DNA from: Oenanthe sinensis
Lineage: Eukaryota > Streptophyta > Magnoliopsida > Apiales > Apiaceae
Assembly (NCBI GenBank): GCA_028671895.1
Contig: CM053799.1
Span: 45,943,455-46,007,454, forward strand
Length of the DNA stretch: 64,000 bases
Reading direction: 5' to 3'
Part shown: in pieces, positions 20,461 through 33,600 of the stretch
How the letters are laid out: every line of letters begins with the position of its first letter
Numbering within the stretch: position 1 is the stretch's first letter
Program-made: the position numbers and the translations under genes
Notes under the pieces: generated by a model
Databases searched by the model: none
The model's input: the letters and a program-made list of their open reading frames with translations, nothing else
Told to the model about the DNA's origin: nothing

Positions 20461-21541
20461 TCACAAATGTTTCACATGATCTACCGTCTCCTTGGATATT
20501 ACCATCATGTCATCCACATACACTTCCATTGTCTTCCCAATATGATCTTTGTACATCATGTTAACTAAACTTTGATAAGTTTCCCTAGCCTTGATCAGGC
20601 CAAAGGGCATGCCGATGTAAGAATACAACCCTCTATCTGTGATGAAGGAGGTGTGTTCCTGATCTGGTTTGTACATTGGAATTTTATTGTACCCTGAGTA
20701 TGCATCCATGAAACTAAGAAGGGCATGACCGATCGTTGCATCTACCAACTGATCAATTCTTGAGAGAGGAAAGGTATCCTTAGGGCAAGCCTTGTTTAGA
20801 TCAGTGAAGTCGATACATGTCATCCACTTTCCATTGGGTATCTTCAGTAAGACGGGGTTCGCCAACCATTCAGGATAGAAGGATTCTTTAATGAGATAAA
20901 CTTCTAACAACTTATCCACTTCTTCGTGTAATGCCTCAACCCTCTCTCCACTGATAGGGCGACGCTTCTGTCTCAACCATTTTATTTTCTGGATCAAGAT
21001 TAAGGCGGTGACACATTACTTCAGGATCAATTCCCACCATGCCGTCATGGCTCCATGCAAATACATCTAAATTAGCTTTTAAAAATTTCACCAATTCTTC
21101 TTGTAGGGATGGCACCTCTGTGTGAGCCAATTTTTAGCACTTTTGAGAGATCATCTAGGTCTATTGGTATTGAAATTGTATCTTCTGATGGACTAGTTTT
21201 CTCAACCACCAAAGGCATTCTTAGGTCTGAGTCAAAATCAAAACTGTTTTTTGGTCCCAATTCCTTAGAGGGCGCACCCTCAAGAATGTCAGGGTTGGGC
21301 TAGCCGGAGCTCCTTCTAACTCAATGATAGGAAGTGACTTGGGGACTACTACTTTACCCTTCCTTTCCCTGGCCAAGGCTTTTTCTTCAAGTTCTTCGTC
21401 ACTAGCATCTTCCACAATCCCCTCCATGAACTCTCCTTGAGGAGGTGCCTCCAACATCAAAATTTGAGGACAAGGCTTGCCATCAAGGTAAAGGACTTCT
21501 CCTACTGGATCTTCTTCCTCAGGGAGTTGTACTGTATACAA
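20461..21541 (-). pseudogene. Gypsy reverse transcriptase, degenerate
   Basis: 20461-20997 carries the RT core: KWMTCIDFTDLNKACPKD (fingers), DAYSGYNKI with a catalytic Asp, GMPFGLIKA, and VYVDDMMV with the YVDD active site near 20505-20520. 20936-21541 is the upstream linker and RT N-terminus, including DVFAWSHDGMVGIDP. A frame change near 20990 joins the two in different frames and further stops occur. Confidence 0.9.
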
Positions 21542-22060
21542 AACATTAACTATAGCTTCACATTGGTTTTCAACTATATTAATTGACTATGGTTGCCCTA
21601 GACCTCTTGTATTATCAAACACCTTCACTGATTTGTTATAGCATTCCCTTGAATCAAACTGACACCCTTTAACACACCCTATCCCGTTAGGTGTGGGAAA
21701 CTTCATAGACAAGTGAATGATAGAGGTGATGACCTTCATCTCCTTCAAAAATGTTTTTACAACCAAGGCGTTGTGAGCTGATTCCTAATCTACTAAAAAG
21801 AAATCAATCATTTGGGTCGATGACAATTTTCCTCTCTGAGGGTAACAGGAAGGTGGATGGTTCCCTTAGCAGGGATAGACTCCCCTCTGAAACCATACAG
21901 GTAGATGCTTCGAATGGTCATGTCTTTGTCAAGAAGTCCCATCTTCTGGTACGTATTGTAGTATAAGATGTTTGTTGAGCTCCCATTATCCACAAACACC
22001 CGATGAACATTCACTATCCCAATTTTCATTGTTACCACCAAAGCATAATTATGTGGGTGA
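21542..22060 (-). pseudogene. Gypsy aspartic protease, degenerate
   Basis: 21808-22041 reads VHRVFVDNGSSTNILYYNTYQKMG followed by a GTIHLPVTL motif: a retropepsin with the catalytic triplet read as DNG rather than DTG/DSG. Downstream (21542-21807) the frame is lost. It would cleave Gag-Pol in particle maturation. Confidence 0.8.
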
Positions 22061-23138
22061 TGTACCCATTTAGCATCTTCATCGGTGAAAGTAATGTCTA
22101 TGGATTCTCCCTTAAATAGTTTTGTGGGACTTGAAGATAATCTATTGGCATTGGTGAGGGGTCGGTACTTGGCCCATCTCCTGCAATGTGATGTCCCCAG
22201 AAAATGGTGTGTATGATGTTGGCTCTGAGAAAAGTAGGATCTGAGGGATTTTCCTGATTGTCGGCGCCTAGGTCGGCTCTGTTCTCCCTCCTTGGGGTGA
22301 GGTGATAAGTTCTATACTTCCTTACCCATTCAATGAGATGCCCCTCCTTAATCAACATCTCAATCTCATATTTATATTGTCGAAATTCGTGAGTGCCATG
22401 ACTAGTAGATTTATAGTATTCACAATACTTCTTCCGATATTTGCTTTGCCAAGCCGACGGAGGAGGAGGCCTCCTGAACAGACCCTTGTTCTTGTTAAAT
22501 TCATAAATGTGCTCTATACCAGCCACTAAGGGGGTATAGCCATCTTGTCTACTATTGTAGGAAGGTGGGGGGCTCCAGTTTCTCTTGTCGTGGGGGGCTC
22601 CAATTTCTCTTGTCAATTGTCATGTTGGGCTTCTAGGCCTTCCCATATACTCAAACGGGTGAGTCTTATCCCTTTTCTTGGTTTTTAGTTTTGATCTTGA
22701 CTGAGTAACCCCTTTTTTGTTGTCTTTCATAGAATCTTCAATTCTTTTAAAAGGCTCTGCTTCGGCATAGAGGGAGGCTAAAGTCGACAGTTCCATCCCC
22801 CGTAAGTGTTTCTAAAAATTTGTCCCAACTTTCAGACCGAAAATGAGAAAACTCTTCAAAGTTTCATATGTCGCTCATCGACCTCCTATAGCTTCAGAGT
22901 TGAATCTTTTGAAGTATGCTTGGAGGACTCATTGTCCCTCTGCTTGACTTTAGCTAGAGTCGTGACTGGAGAAACACATTTTACCACGGCTTGGAATTTT
23001 GTCAAAAAAAGAAGTTGCATATGATCCTATGACATGATAACTCCTACTCTTAACTTCTGAAAACATATTTGAGCGTTATCCCTCAGCGTAGCAGCCAAAA
23101 GCCTACACCTAGCCAAGTCAGGTACTTGGTAAGCATTC
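22061..23138 (-). pseudogene. Gypsy gag, C-terminal part (left of SIRE-3)
   Basis: 23027-23236 contains the retrotransposon-gag motif (DLLDMNAYQVPDLARCRLLA) up to the SIRE-3 junction at 23138. 22098-22616 contains a linker and a Tat-type zinc-binding remnant (CEYYKSTSHGTHEF, with the last Cys position lost) followed by EIEMLIKEGHLIEWV. Between them the frame is interrupted by stops. A 27-30 bp local duplication (GGGGGGCTCCAATTTCTCTT type) sits at 22566-22620. Confidence 0.82.
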
Positions 23139-23143
23139 ATGTC
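23139..23143. other. Target-site duplication of SIRE-3 (left copy, ATGTC)
   Basis: ATGTC immediately precedes the SIRE-3 3' LTR and is repeated at 43543-43547 after the 5' LTR. Gypsy gag coding continues across the pair, confirming the insertion site. Confidence 0.92.
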
Positions 23144-24391
23144 TAGTAGGTCCAAATGTGTTGTAGGGGGGTGAATACAACTTTTTAGATTTATGAAGCA
23201 ATAAATACTATATAATAAATGAACACAATGATTCAAAGAATATATATATTATATATAACTTGAAAGAGTTGCTACAACATTCATTACAGTAGTACAACAG
23301 AAGTAAAGAGAGTAGTAAATGATATTAAGCTCTGTGAATACTCTCTCTCTCTTTTACAAGTGTTTCTCTCAAATATTGCTCTCTTTCAAATGTTACACGA
23401 GTACTTCTATTTATACTACTTGTAATCTATGACTTTTAGTCTTCAACAGATAAGATATGAGTGGTCCAATGTTGTCCATGTAAATCTTATCTTGTCTTGA
23501 AAGTTTGGAAATAGCCAACCAGATGATGCCATATGTCATGTTAAAATTGTCCTCTATGTAGAATTTCTACATAAGAATTTCTACTTACCATCTCGAACAT
23601 TTAAGTAGAACTTCTACATAGGAATTTTCTACTTACACTCTATCTCGAATATTTAAGTAGTACTTCTACATAGGAATTTCTACTTAGGCTCTATCTCGAA
23701 TATTCTAAGTAGAACTTTTACATAGGAATTTCGAGATAGCTTTCTTCCTGTGTACTTAGAAAATATTCCACTTCCAGAATTTCTACTTGGCTCTAAGTAG
23801 AAACTTATCTCGAATTTCTAGATAGAAATTTCTACATAGGTTCCCCAGTAAGTACTTAGAGAAATTCTGGGCTTCAACTAGAAACTTCAATGCAACATCT
23901 TGAACTTGTGATTTCTTCTTGTCTTCTATATTCTTCAACAAGCTCTTGAACATGGATCTCTACCACTGACATAAACTTGCTATTAATGTCCTGACACTTG
24001 ATGCAATGGTCTGGTTCATAAGTGACTAGTCTTGATAGAGTTCTTGCTTCTGAATAGATTACCATATTCAGTTAGTAATGTGGTTTTCCAATTGTCGCTT
24101 TCCTGCTTCTTCACTTGAAATTAATTTGTCTTATTAATACTGATTGTTATGATCTTGATTCTTTAAGTTACACATCACTGAGGCATGAACAACTTTGACT
24201 TGAACTTCTTCCAGTGATTTCATCTTTGATTGATCATAATTAACCATGTTAAATTGTATCAATTACTTTGTCTTCAATTTGTATTGATTTCTTTGTGACT
24301 TTTTGTTATTGATTGTCTTCCGGTTAAGTATCTTTTATTTAGTTGAGTTACATTAGTTACAGTGTTACAAGTTTAGACACTCTACCTTTCA
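23144..24391 (-). repeat. SIRE-3 3' LTR (1,248 bp)
   Basis: Near-identical to 42291-43542. On the plus strand it starts TAGTAGG where the intact 5' LTR starts TGTTAGG, so the outer terminus has mutated, and it ends CCTTTCA. Contains repeats of TCTACATAGGAATTTCTACTTA and TATCTCGAATATT motifs at 23560-23860. Confidence 0.93.
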
Positions 24392-24407
24392 ATCTCCCCT
24401 TATTTGA
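24392..24407 (-). promoter_or_regulatory. SIRE-3 polypurine tract
   Basis: On the minus strand AAATAAGGGGAGAT lies directly upstream of the LTR start TGAAAGG. It is the expected plus-strand primer of reverse transcription. Confidence 0.8.
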
Positions 24408-24734
24408 TTTTCTAACAATGACATTCAAATTAAAGAAGGATAACTCAACTAAATAAATGAGACGAGAAAATATAAGTAACATTAAAGTCTTTTTCATGTT
24501 ACAACTGAAATGAAAATTGAAAAACAATACAAAGAACTTAATAATTAACTTAAACTAGAAAGAGAATTCGAACCTCGAATCAAAGATCTTTGGAATGATT
24601 TCTATCACCTGGATTGTTTCATGTCTTTCAGTCAAACTCATATCACCTTATTGGATTCACTCTGATTCACGGTTACAGTATGGTAAATTAGCCTATCTCG
24701 CATACCGTGGTCAGGTAAATTTTCCTCAAGTGAG
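24408..24734 (-). other. SIRE-3 spacer between ORF3 and 3' LTR
   Basis: Non-coding, AT-rich; no repeat or ORF recognised. It may include the degraded end of ORF3. Confidence 0.5.
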
Positions 24735-27700
24735 TTAGAGAAACCAAAAGATATGAAATTTTTCCAACTTCAAGTTCACATTCCTCCGAGCTTTCATTCT
24801 AATTCTGTTTCCCCTTCCTAATTTCTTTCTCAGCATCGCGCCTATCTTCTCTTTGTTTTCTGCGCCTTTCTTTCTTTTGCTGTTCTCTCTTGTATACTGG
24901 ATCATGTAACTGTGCCCATCTAGCATTCAACAGACTTACTGCTTCTATCTCTAGAGGATTCTTGGGTTCTGGATATGGATGTCTGAAAAGTCTTCTGAGT
25001 TTTTCCACCTCCTGATTAGTCCTGATCTTTGGAATATCCTCAAAATTCTTCATGATGAGCTGTGATTTCCAGTGAGTTTTATCAGCTTTAAACTAACAGT
25101 AGATCATCTTGGGATAGCCCTTGACACGGTTAGTATTGAAGACACTAGACGCATCTAACTCTATTCGTCTTTTCTCATGAACTATCTCAGACAAGTACTT
25201 CAGTAGTCTCTACTTCTCATCAACAAACGTATCCTCTACATCACCCCATTTGAATTCTTCCAATACTTTATCTAGAAATGCAGCATCTTGAGTCTGTAGC
25301 AGCCATTTCCTACTCATATGCAAGAAGGTCTGTTTCTGGTCTGCATCAATGAATACCAAGGCATCAGCTGTATCATCAGCGTAAGAGTGAATCCAGTATA
25401 CACTATCTCTTCCTGGAACACCAACTGCCTCCCTTATTTCTCCTTATTCCAGTGGTCCAGAAGGAAGAGTCAGAGCTTCATCTACACTTTTCACAGCTTG
25501 TAGAATATTCCATTTTCTCTCCATTAGCTCTGGCTCAATCTTCACATTGTCTAGAGGATTTGGAGCAACAATATCACATTTTCATATCTCGTTGCTTTTC
25601 TTGAATATTATCTTCTCAATGAACTCCACTGATTTTTCTTTGACATCAGAAATGAATCCCTTGCTCATCATTTGTCTAAATATCTCTTTTAAGGATTCCA
25701 ATGATAGAGCCATTATATCTTCTTCCTCCATACTAACCCTCTTCATTCTTCCATCTACTACCATACGAACAACATCTGGATTGGCTGAGAATTCTGGTCC
25801 CTTGTACTCTGCTAGCTGCATTAACTGATCTCCGTACCTAATGCTAAGTTCCTCAGCTTGAGAGTATTGAATTTTAGTTGCTAACAAGAACAACTCTGAC
25901 GCAGATCTTCTCGAGATAAATTGATCATCCACGTACATGAAAGACATTGGGGCTCCTTCAACTAAGGTCAGAATGACTTGCCAGTCCTTTACCACTGGTT
26001 TATATCCAACACGGACTTTTGAAATCATCCTTTTCAAAGCATTTATGTAGTCCACCGTCATTGGATTTTTCAGGTTCAAGTTATAGAAAAGATCATCTGC
26101 CTCCTTGTTATGAACTCCATTTGTACAAGTCCCCATTAGTATCTTCCTTGCATCATCCCATTTCTGTCCAATCCTCCGTTTGTCCAAATTAATCTGAGGA
26201 TCAGCTAACCTTGCAAGCTCATAGTCATACTGCTTCTCCTTGAGTTCCACTTTCTTCTCAAAGAAAACAGCCTCTTCTTGCATCATTTTCATTTTAAAGA
26301 ACTGAGCTTGTTCCAAGGCCAACTGTTGAGCTCTCAGGGTCTCTTTATCAACAGGGATCTCTTTAGTCTCTCTAGTAGACATCCCAGCACATCCACCTTG
26401 TTCCTTCAACGATCTTTTAATAGCATGTGCTAGGGGTACATCCTCCATATCAGAGTCTGAATCAACAACATGTACTTCTTTCTGTCGACCACCAAAGTCA
26501 GTGAATGGCTCTTCTTCTTCAACCACCACTGCTTTACCCTTTCTCTTCCTCTGAGCCTCCTCATCAGTCACTGGCTCACTTTCCTTCATTTACTCCTCTT
26601 CAACCAGAGTTGACTGTTGTCTCGTCTCAGGATCTCTCTCCCCCTTAGGTGAGTTATCCGGAATACCACCCTGAGCAGTAGATCATGCAGCATGCTGTGA
26701 ACCACCATAGCCAGATCCAGAAGGTCCAGCACTAACTCCACAAGTTCCACCAGCACCACCATCATCTGGGGGAGGTTGATTGTACTGTTCGTCAAAGCAC
26801 TCCGGGGGCACCAAATGGCGAATTGCATACATCATTCGACTGATCTTCGTTGTCATGGTATGCATTACACTTTCTACGCTCCCCATCTGTTCGTACAGAG
26901 TACTGCCCAAGACTCCACCATCATGGCCCAAGTCATTCACCTTGTTCGTTACGTCGTTTAAAGCTTCCGCCTGACTTGCCATTCGTGCTGCGTAGTCATC
27001 AAGAGCTCTCCGGTTGTCTCCAACATTTACCCCTAACTGCCCCATCGACTGCCCGAACTGCTTCATCTGATTTTCAATTGTTGTCATATGAGTATCAAGA
27101 TTTTTAAGAATAATGGACGGTGTTTGGCTTAGGTGTTCTCGCTCTAAAAATCGTTCTGTTAGTGTTTGTCACTTAGTTTCGGGCCTTAAAAATGAAGGTC
27201 CTTCACTCCCTAAACGCTCACACACACTCCCTATCTCACGCTCGTGTATGTCTTCAACAATATGACTGAGATTAAAAACAGTACCTGTAGAAACTAGATA
27301 AATAACATTAGTAGCAGTTATGGGATCTAAGGATTCTGTCTTGTCCTGAGGTGGAATCTCAAGCTGAGAGGCTGCAAAGTGTTCATGTACAACATCTGAA
27401 CCGATCTGCTCTGCAGCATCAGTACGTACCGGTGAAAGTACGTTGGAAGCAAATAAAACTTCCGGCCTAGTTGAAGGAACAAGCTCCTTAGAAGGCATAA
27501 AATCCTCACCAAAAGTCCTAGGTGTAGAATGTGCAATGGGAGAACCACTCACGTGAGGTGGAGTGGTTGTGATAGACACACTAGGTTTTCACTGGGCTTT
27601 TGAAGTAGCAGGTTGAGAAATTTTGGCACGCTTCTGTATTAGGGGCTGCACTTCAGGGTTACTCTCATCAGAACTCTCGCCTAATTCTACAGGTGCCGAC

Positions 27701-28931
27701 CTTTTAACTCCCGTCAACAAGGGTGAAAGTGAAGAAGTCAGGGAATCAGACTCAGAAATTTGGCTATCACCCTGGGATAGATCCTGCGGGTTAGCAGAAT
27801 CTTGGGCCACGGAATCAAAATTAGAAGAAGATGAAGTATTTGTAGTGTGAACAGAGGGTGCCTCATGTTCAAAGAAATTACCTCCTTCATTACCTTGTTC
27901 AGCAAAGGGGTCAGATGCAGCAGGAGTTGACCTAGGAGACGGTTGCTGCTCCCTTTGCCCGGTAGAGTACTGACTGAGAGAATGGCCCTCTTCTTCGTCA
28001 TCATCAAGTTGTTCGTCAGGAATCCCTTGAAATGCGTCAGGATGAATAGATGGATTATGAGCATAGGATGATAGTTGTGAAGTCCCCGCCAGAGTAGTGA
28101 CACCTGCATCATAAGAAAGCCACGCTCGAATATTCTCAGGAATAGACATAGGTTTACCCTGATGCTTATCCTGGTTAGCAATTGTTGTTATTGACTTAGT
28201 TCCAATACCGAGAGATGCAGAGGTTGGACTCCTAATAAATGACTGCCTAACTGATAAAGCATTAGATGGTACAAGATGATTAATTAGCATTTGTAAGAAA
28301 CGGGGATACCAGCAGACAACATCAGTGGTTGCAATGTCCCCGGTATCAGGTGATCCCATCATGGCCACAATTTCAGAAAGAACAATCCTTCCATAATTGA
28401 TGTTGAGTTCACGGGCCAGGGAAACACCAAAGATTTTCATGGGAATAGGAATTTGATGAAAATCTCTTTCGCGTGCACGAAAACATCTTGTGATAGCTTC
28501 GAAAAAGTAATTCCATTCCACATGAAAAAATTGTTTTTGAATAGTGGAAGTGGATATTTTACTAGTGGGAGGATAACATCCAATTTCCTCAAAAAACTTT
28601 AGGCGCTCGGCCACTGTAGGTACAGGGTCATAAGAATCCTTGACTGGGAAACCAAGAACTCTATTAAAAACTGCCTCTGTAACCTCATATTCTTGACCTT
28701 CTAAGGTAAACTTAAAACTATAGGGGTCGATTTACTTCCATAAGTAACCGCACTCGTTAATAATTGCTGCAAAGCATCATGAACCAGTGTTGGTTTTGCA
28801 GTGAAGGTAATACTAGCTTTGGAGTACAAATTGAGAAATCGTACCCAAAACTTGAATCGCGGGAGTTGATCACTAATTTCCGTAGAAATATTATAAAAGT
28901 TATTTTTAGCAAGTGAAAATTGGTGAGACAT
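24735..28931 (-). pseudogene. SIRE-3 ORF3 (envelope-like position), about 1,380 codons, broken by stops
   Basis: Minus-strand coding runs from an ATG at 28931 to about 24799. One frameshift lies near 28720. From there to the end everything is in one frame, interrupted by about nine stops: near 27588, 27168, 26683, 26589, 25581, 25448, 25215, 25097 and 24798. The N-terminal part (28931-28000) is folded-looking, with VEWNYFFEAITRCF and NINYGRIVLSEIVAMMG, resembling the ORF3 of other plant sireviruses. Then comes a Ser/Pro/Glu-rich linker, a region with likely helices (26700-27090), a basic patch RKRKGKAV near 26545, a Glu/Gln/Lys-rich coiled coil (26220-26350) and a charged tail. No signal peptide or membrane segment is apparent, so an envelope function is not supported. 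Sirevirus ORF3 function is unknown. Confidence 0.75.
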
Positions 28932-30621
28932 TTTAAAAAAAAAAATTCTCGTGAATTAATTGGATTTTTGTATATAAAAAAAATGCACACAATTAAAGCA
29001 GAGAAAAAAAAATAACCAAACAATGTTAGATCAATTCCTTGTAATTAGCAGAGAAGACACAGAGTCGTAACTGAAAAATAAACTACGGAATTGAAAGGAA
29101 CGATTACGAATCCTTAGACAGCCAAATAACCACACTACTGATTAACGAGATAATGAACAGTAAATCAAGTCTGCAAATTCAACAGTGCGTATAAGAAGGT
29201 GTGTAAATAGTCGCGTGTATATATCGTCTAAACAGAAGAACAGACACGATGCAGAACACAGAAACACATGATCAGAGATGCAAACAAGAGATTTAGACAT
29301 AATTTTGACAGTAGTTCATGGTATGTATGAATATTAACATAGAAATCGCTGTGATGAAGAAATCGCCTGGGAGGGAAGGAGGGGGCTGTAAAAATTAGGT
29401 TTTAAACAATGGGTAAAAGTAAAAATAACATCGAGTTAGCGATGTATATATATAGGCATTATTGAGAAATGACAAAAATACCCCTGTGAAAATTAAAAAA
29501 ACTTAAGTACGTACAGGGTAATCTAAGTCGAACACTATGTCAAACATCAAGTCGAACTTCAACTTGAGTTTCGACATAGGTGCTAACTCGAAGTTTAGTC
29601 ACTTAAACAATTTAAACAGTCAAAACCCTCAAGGAAAACCTATCTCGAACATCAAGTCGATATTCGAGATAAGGTTCGAGATAGAGAGTATCTCGAAATT
29701 TCCTGAACCCTTAAACAAATTCTAAGTCCCACCAGGGAAAACTATCTCGAATATTAAGTCGATATTCGAGAAAATGTTCGAGATAGAACCTATGTCGAAC
29801 ATCAAGTCGAAATTCGAGATAATGTTTGAGATAGAACCTATGTCAAACATCAAGTTGATATTCGAGATAATGTTCGAGATGAAACCTATGTCGAATATCA
29901 AGTCGATATTCGAGATAATGTTCGAGATAGAACCTATGTCGAACATCAAGTCGATATTCGAGATAATGTTCGAGATAGAACCTATGTCGAACATCAAGTC
30001 GATATTCTTCCCAGACTTAGAATTTTCAAAACTTCACTCCTGGAAGCCTCAACCCGAAATATAAGTCGAATTTCGAGATGAGTTTCGAGATAGATTGTAT
30101 CTCGAAATTTTGAAGATACTTAACAAAATTTGGCACTTTTTAGAAAAAATCAACAATTAAATTTTGCCAAATTAAAATAAATATCAATTCCAGGATTTTT
30201 TAAAATAAACAATACTAAAAACATTCCTTGACAATTCTAAGGCCTTTAATATCATAAAATTACATGAAAAACATAGAAAAATTCATCTAAAAAATCATGA
30301 AAAATTTAGAGAAACATGAATTTAACTCCCCCTATTTTCATGCAATATTATGAGCATAAATTCAAAGTTTTTATCAATAATTTCACTTAAATCACAATGA
30401 ATTCATGAAAAATAACACTACATATAATATTTAATAATCATTAATGAAATATTTTAAAGTCTAAGTCTATAATGATTAAATAACATGTAGAAGTGATATT
30501 TTTAGCAATTTTCTAGATTATTTACATATGTTTTCAACTAGGCACAATTAAAATAGGCAAATTACAAGAAGAAAAACATGTGTACTTGATCAAAACTGGG
30601 ATTTTACGGATAAGAGGATTA
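28932..30621 (-). other. SIRE-3 non-coding spacer between pol and ORF3
   Basis: A 1.7 kb AT-rich spacer containing the 48 bp minisatellite at 29743-30015 and related scattered TCGAA/TTCGAGATA motifs from 29525 to 30110. It may carry the promoter or splice signals for ORF3 expression. None is certain, though 30340-30390 is a pyrimidine/AT-rich plain stretch. Confidence 0.6.
29743..30015. repeat. 48 bp minisatellite in the SIRE-3 spacer
   Basis: Five to six tandem copies of a 48 bp unit starting ATGTCGAACATCAAGTCGAT and ending GTTCGAGATAGAACCT. Each unit contains the inverted pair TCGAACAT...ATGTTCGA. Because 48 is a multiple of 3, both strands show 16-residue repeat ORFs, which I do not call as genes. 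Confidence 0.95.
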
Positions 30622-33600
30622 CTAACTTGTGTTAAGCATCCCCAATTCACCAACCAACCTATTGAATGTGACTTCATCAAGAGGTTTAGTGAATATATCT
30701 GCAATTTATTGCATTGTGGGTATAAAATGTAACTCCGCAGTCCCCTCCTCAACATGTTCTTTTATGAAGTGATATCTTATATCTATGTGCTTGGTTCTGG
30801 AGTGATCCACAGGATTGTTGGTCATGGTAATGGCACTAGTGTTGTCACACATGATAGGAATCTTCTTGTGCTCCATGCCATAATCTTTGAATTGGTTCCT
30901 CATCCACAGTATTTGAGCTACATAGCTTCCAGCAGCGATGTACTCAGATTCAGCAGTAGAAATAGATATTGTATGTTGTTTTTTACTTTTCCAGGACACC
31001 AATCTTCTTCCTAGGAATCGACAGGCACCAGATGTGCTTTTCCTATCAATCCTGCAACCTGCATAGTCTGAATCCGAATAGCCTATTAGATTAAAACCTG
31101 TATCTCTTGGGTACCAAATCCCTAGATTTGATGTTCCCTTAAGATACCTAAAGATTCGTTTGACGGCTATGAGATGTGACTCTTTAGGATCCGTTTGGAA
31201 CCTTGCACAAAAATAAGTTGCGAATATTATATCGGGTCTACTTGCAGTTAAATAAAGAAGTGAGCCAATCATACCTCGATAGCTTGTGATGTCAACTGGT
31301 TTACCTGATTTGTCTTCATCAAGCTTCGTGGTAGTTGCCATGGGAGTTTTAGTTGCTGACGCATCTTCTAGATTGTACTTCTTGAGTAAATCTTTGATGT
31401 ACTTGGACTGACAGATAAAGATTCCTTCTTTTCTCTGACTGATCTATAATTCAAGGAAGAATGACAGCTCCCCCATCATGCTCATCTCATACTTATCCTG
31501 CATTAACTTGGCAAATTTCTCGCACAAGCGCTCATTAGATGACCCAAAAATAATATCATCCACATAGACTTGAACAAGTATTAAATCACCCTTTACATTT
31601 TTATAGAACAATGTTTTATCAATTACTCCCCTAGTAAAACCACTTTCAATTAAGAACAAGGATAGGGTTTCATACCATCGTCTTGGTGATTGCCTGAGGT
31701 CATAGACAGCTTTGAAGAGAAAGTATACAAAATCTACAAGTTCTGGATCAATAAAGCCAGGTGGCTGTTCTAGATATACTTCTTCTTCTAGCTCTCCATT
31801 CAGGAAGGCACTTTTCACATCCATCTGAAAAACCTTGAAGTTCTTGTATGCTGCAAAGGCCAAGAACATCCTGACTGCCTCAAGTCTTGCAACTGGAGCG
31901 TAGGTCTCATCATAATCAATACCTTCTTTTTGAGAATAACCCTTTACTACCAAACGAGCCTTGTTTCGTGTTACAAGTCCGTCTTCATCCAGTTTATTTC
32001 TGAATACCCACTTAGTTCCAATTACTGATTTGTTCTTTCATCGGGGTACCAGTTTCCAAACTTTCTGCCTTTCAAACTGATTGAGCTCCTCTTACATTGC
32101 AATTATCCAATCAGCATCACCGAGAGCTTCTTCTATTTCTTTAGGTTCAAGTTTGGACAAGAACCTAGAGTACAAGCAGATATTAGCCATGTCAGCTCTT
32201 GTAGTTCTTCTAGTAGTCACACCGGCATCTGGATCACCAAAGATTAATTCAAATGGATGGTCTCTACTCCATACTCGTTCTTTTGGTAAATGTCTTGATG
32301 ATTCAGTTTGATTTTCTGAATTGTTGTGTTGACTACTTGTGTTATTTCTACTAACTCCCCCTGAGTTAGTGCCAGCTCCTACAGAACTAGTGTCATCTCT
32401 TCTTGAGTTTTGAGCACTTGTCCTTGAGCTGCTATTTACTCCCCCTGAGTTGTTGCCGGACTGTGCTGAAGAAGTTTATTATGATCTTTCATTAGACTCA
32501 GGTATTTCTTCTCGAACACTTGGTATATTTATTGTAACAACCAACTCAGGTTCATCCTCAACTTCATCCAAGTCCAGATTCTGAAATTTTAGGGACTCAG
32601 GTTCACGATTATCTTTAGAAATTGATGGGAGTTTGGTATCGTCGAATCTGACATTGTAGCTCTCAATCACTTTTCGATCGTTCACTAAGAATACCCGATA
32701 AGCTGCCACCACATCTGTAGAATAACCTACAAATATCCCTTCACGTGCTTTTGCTTCAAACTTGCCTAGATTTTCATCGTCTATAAGTACGTAGCATTTA
32801 GCTCCAAAGACATGAAAGTATTTGATTGTTGGTCTTCTATTATTAATTAGTTCATATGGTGTCTTTTCTTTATCTTATATAATCAAGGTTCTTTTCTGAG
32901 TGTAACACACTGTACTCACTGCTTCGGCCCAAAAGTATAGATGAAGTTTTGATTCATACAACAAAGTTCTTGCTGCTTCAACCAATGTTCTGTTCTTCCT
33001 TTCAACTACTCCATTTTGCTGTGGAGTTCTCGGGGTAGAGTATTGATGACGTATTCCTTTAGAAACGCAGAAATCATTCAGTATTGCATTTTTAAATTCA
33101 TTTCCATTGTCTGATCTAATCGTCTTCACAGTGAGTGTTGAAACATTCTTAATTTCAGTGATGTGATCAATGATTTGGAAAGGTACTTCATCTTTTGTCA
33201 TAGCGAACAATACCCATGTATACTTGGAGAAGTCATCCACGATTACTAACGCATATCTTTTTTTAGATAATGATAGGACATTCACTGGGCCAAATAAATC
33301 CATACGTAGAAGTTGCAGAGGATCAGTGATACTAAAAATTTCTTTAGACTTATGCGATGCTCGCTTTGACTTTCCCATTTCACAGGCTTCGCAGAGTCCT
33401 TTAGGAGCAAACTCCATTTGAGGTAGATCTTTCACCAATTCTCGTCTAGCGAGAGCATTCATCGTTTTGAAGTTTAGGTGAGATAGATTTTTATGCCATA
33501 ACCAGCTTTCATCATCTGAAGCTTTACTGTAGAAATAGGTAACTTCATTCTGGTTTGCCGAATCCATATCAGCGACAAAAAGATCTGCCTTTCGAACTCC

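Noticed and set aside
25925..25960. YVDD-like motif (SFMYVDDQF) in SIRE-3 ORF3, as evidence of a second reverse transcriptase
   Set aside because: No flanking RT motifs are present, and the true SIRE-3 RT with YVDDIIFGS lies near 31560. Coincidence.
24735..28931. Calling SIRE-3 ORF3 a true envelope glycoprotein
   Set aside because: No signal peptide, membrane segment or Cys-rich ectodomain seen; only the genomic position matches 'env-like'.
29722..30064. Two overlapping repeat-protein ORFs on opposite strands
   Set aside because: The 48 bp repeat unit is a multiple of three, which keeps both strands open by chance; there is no initiation context or conservation.
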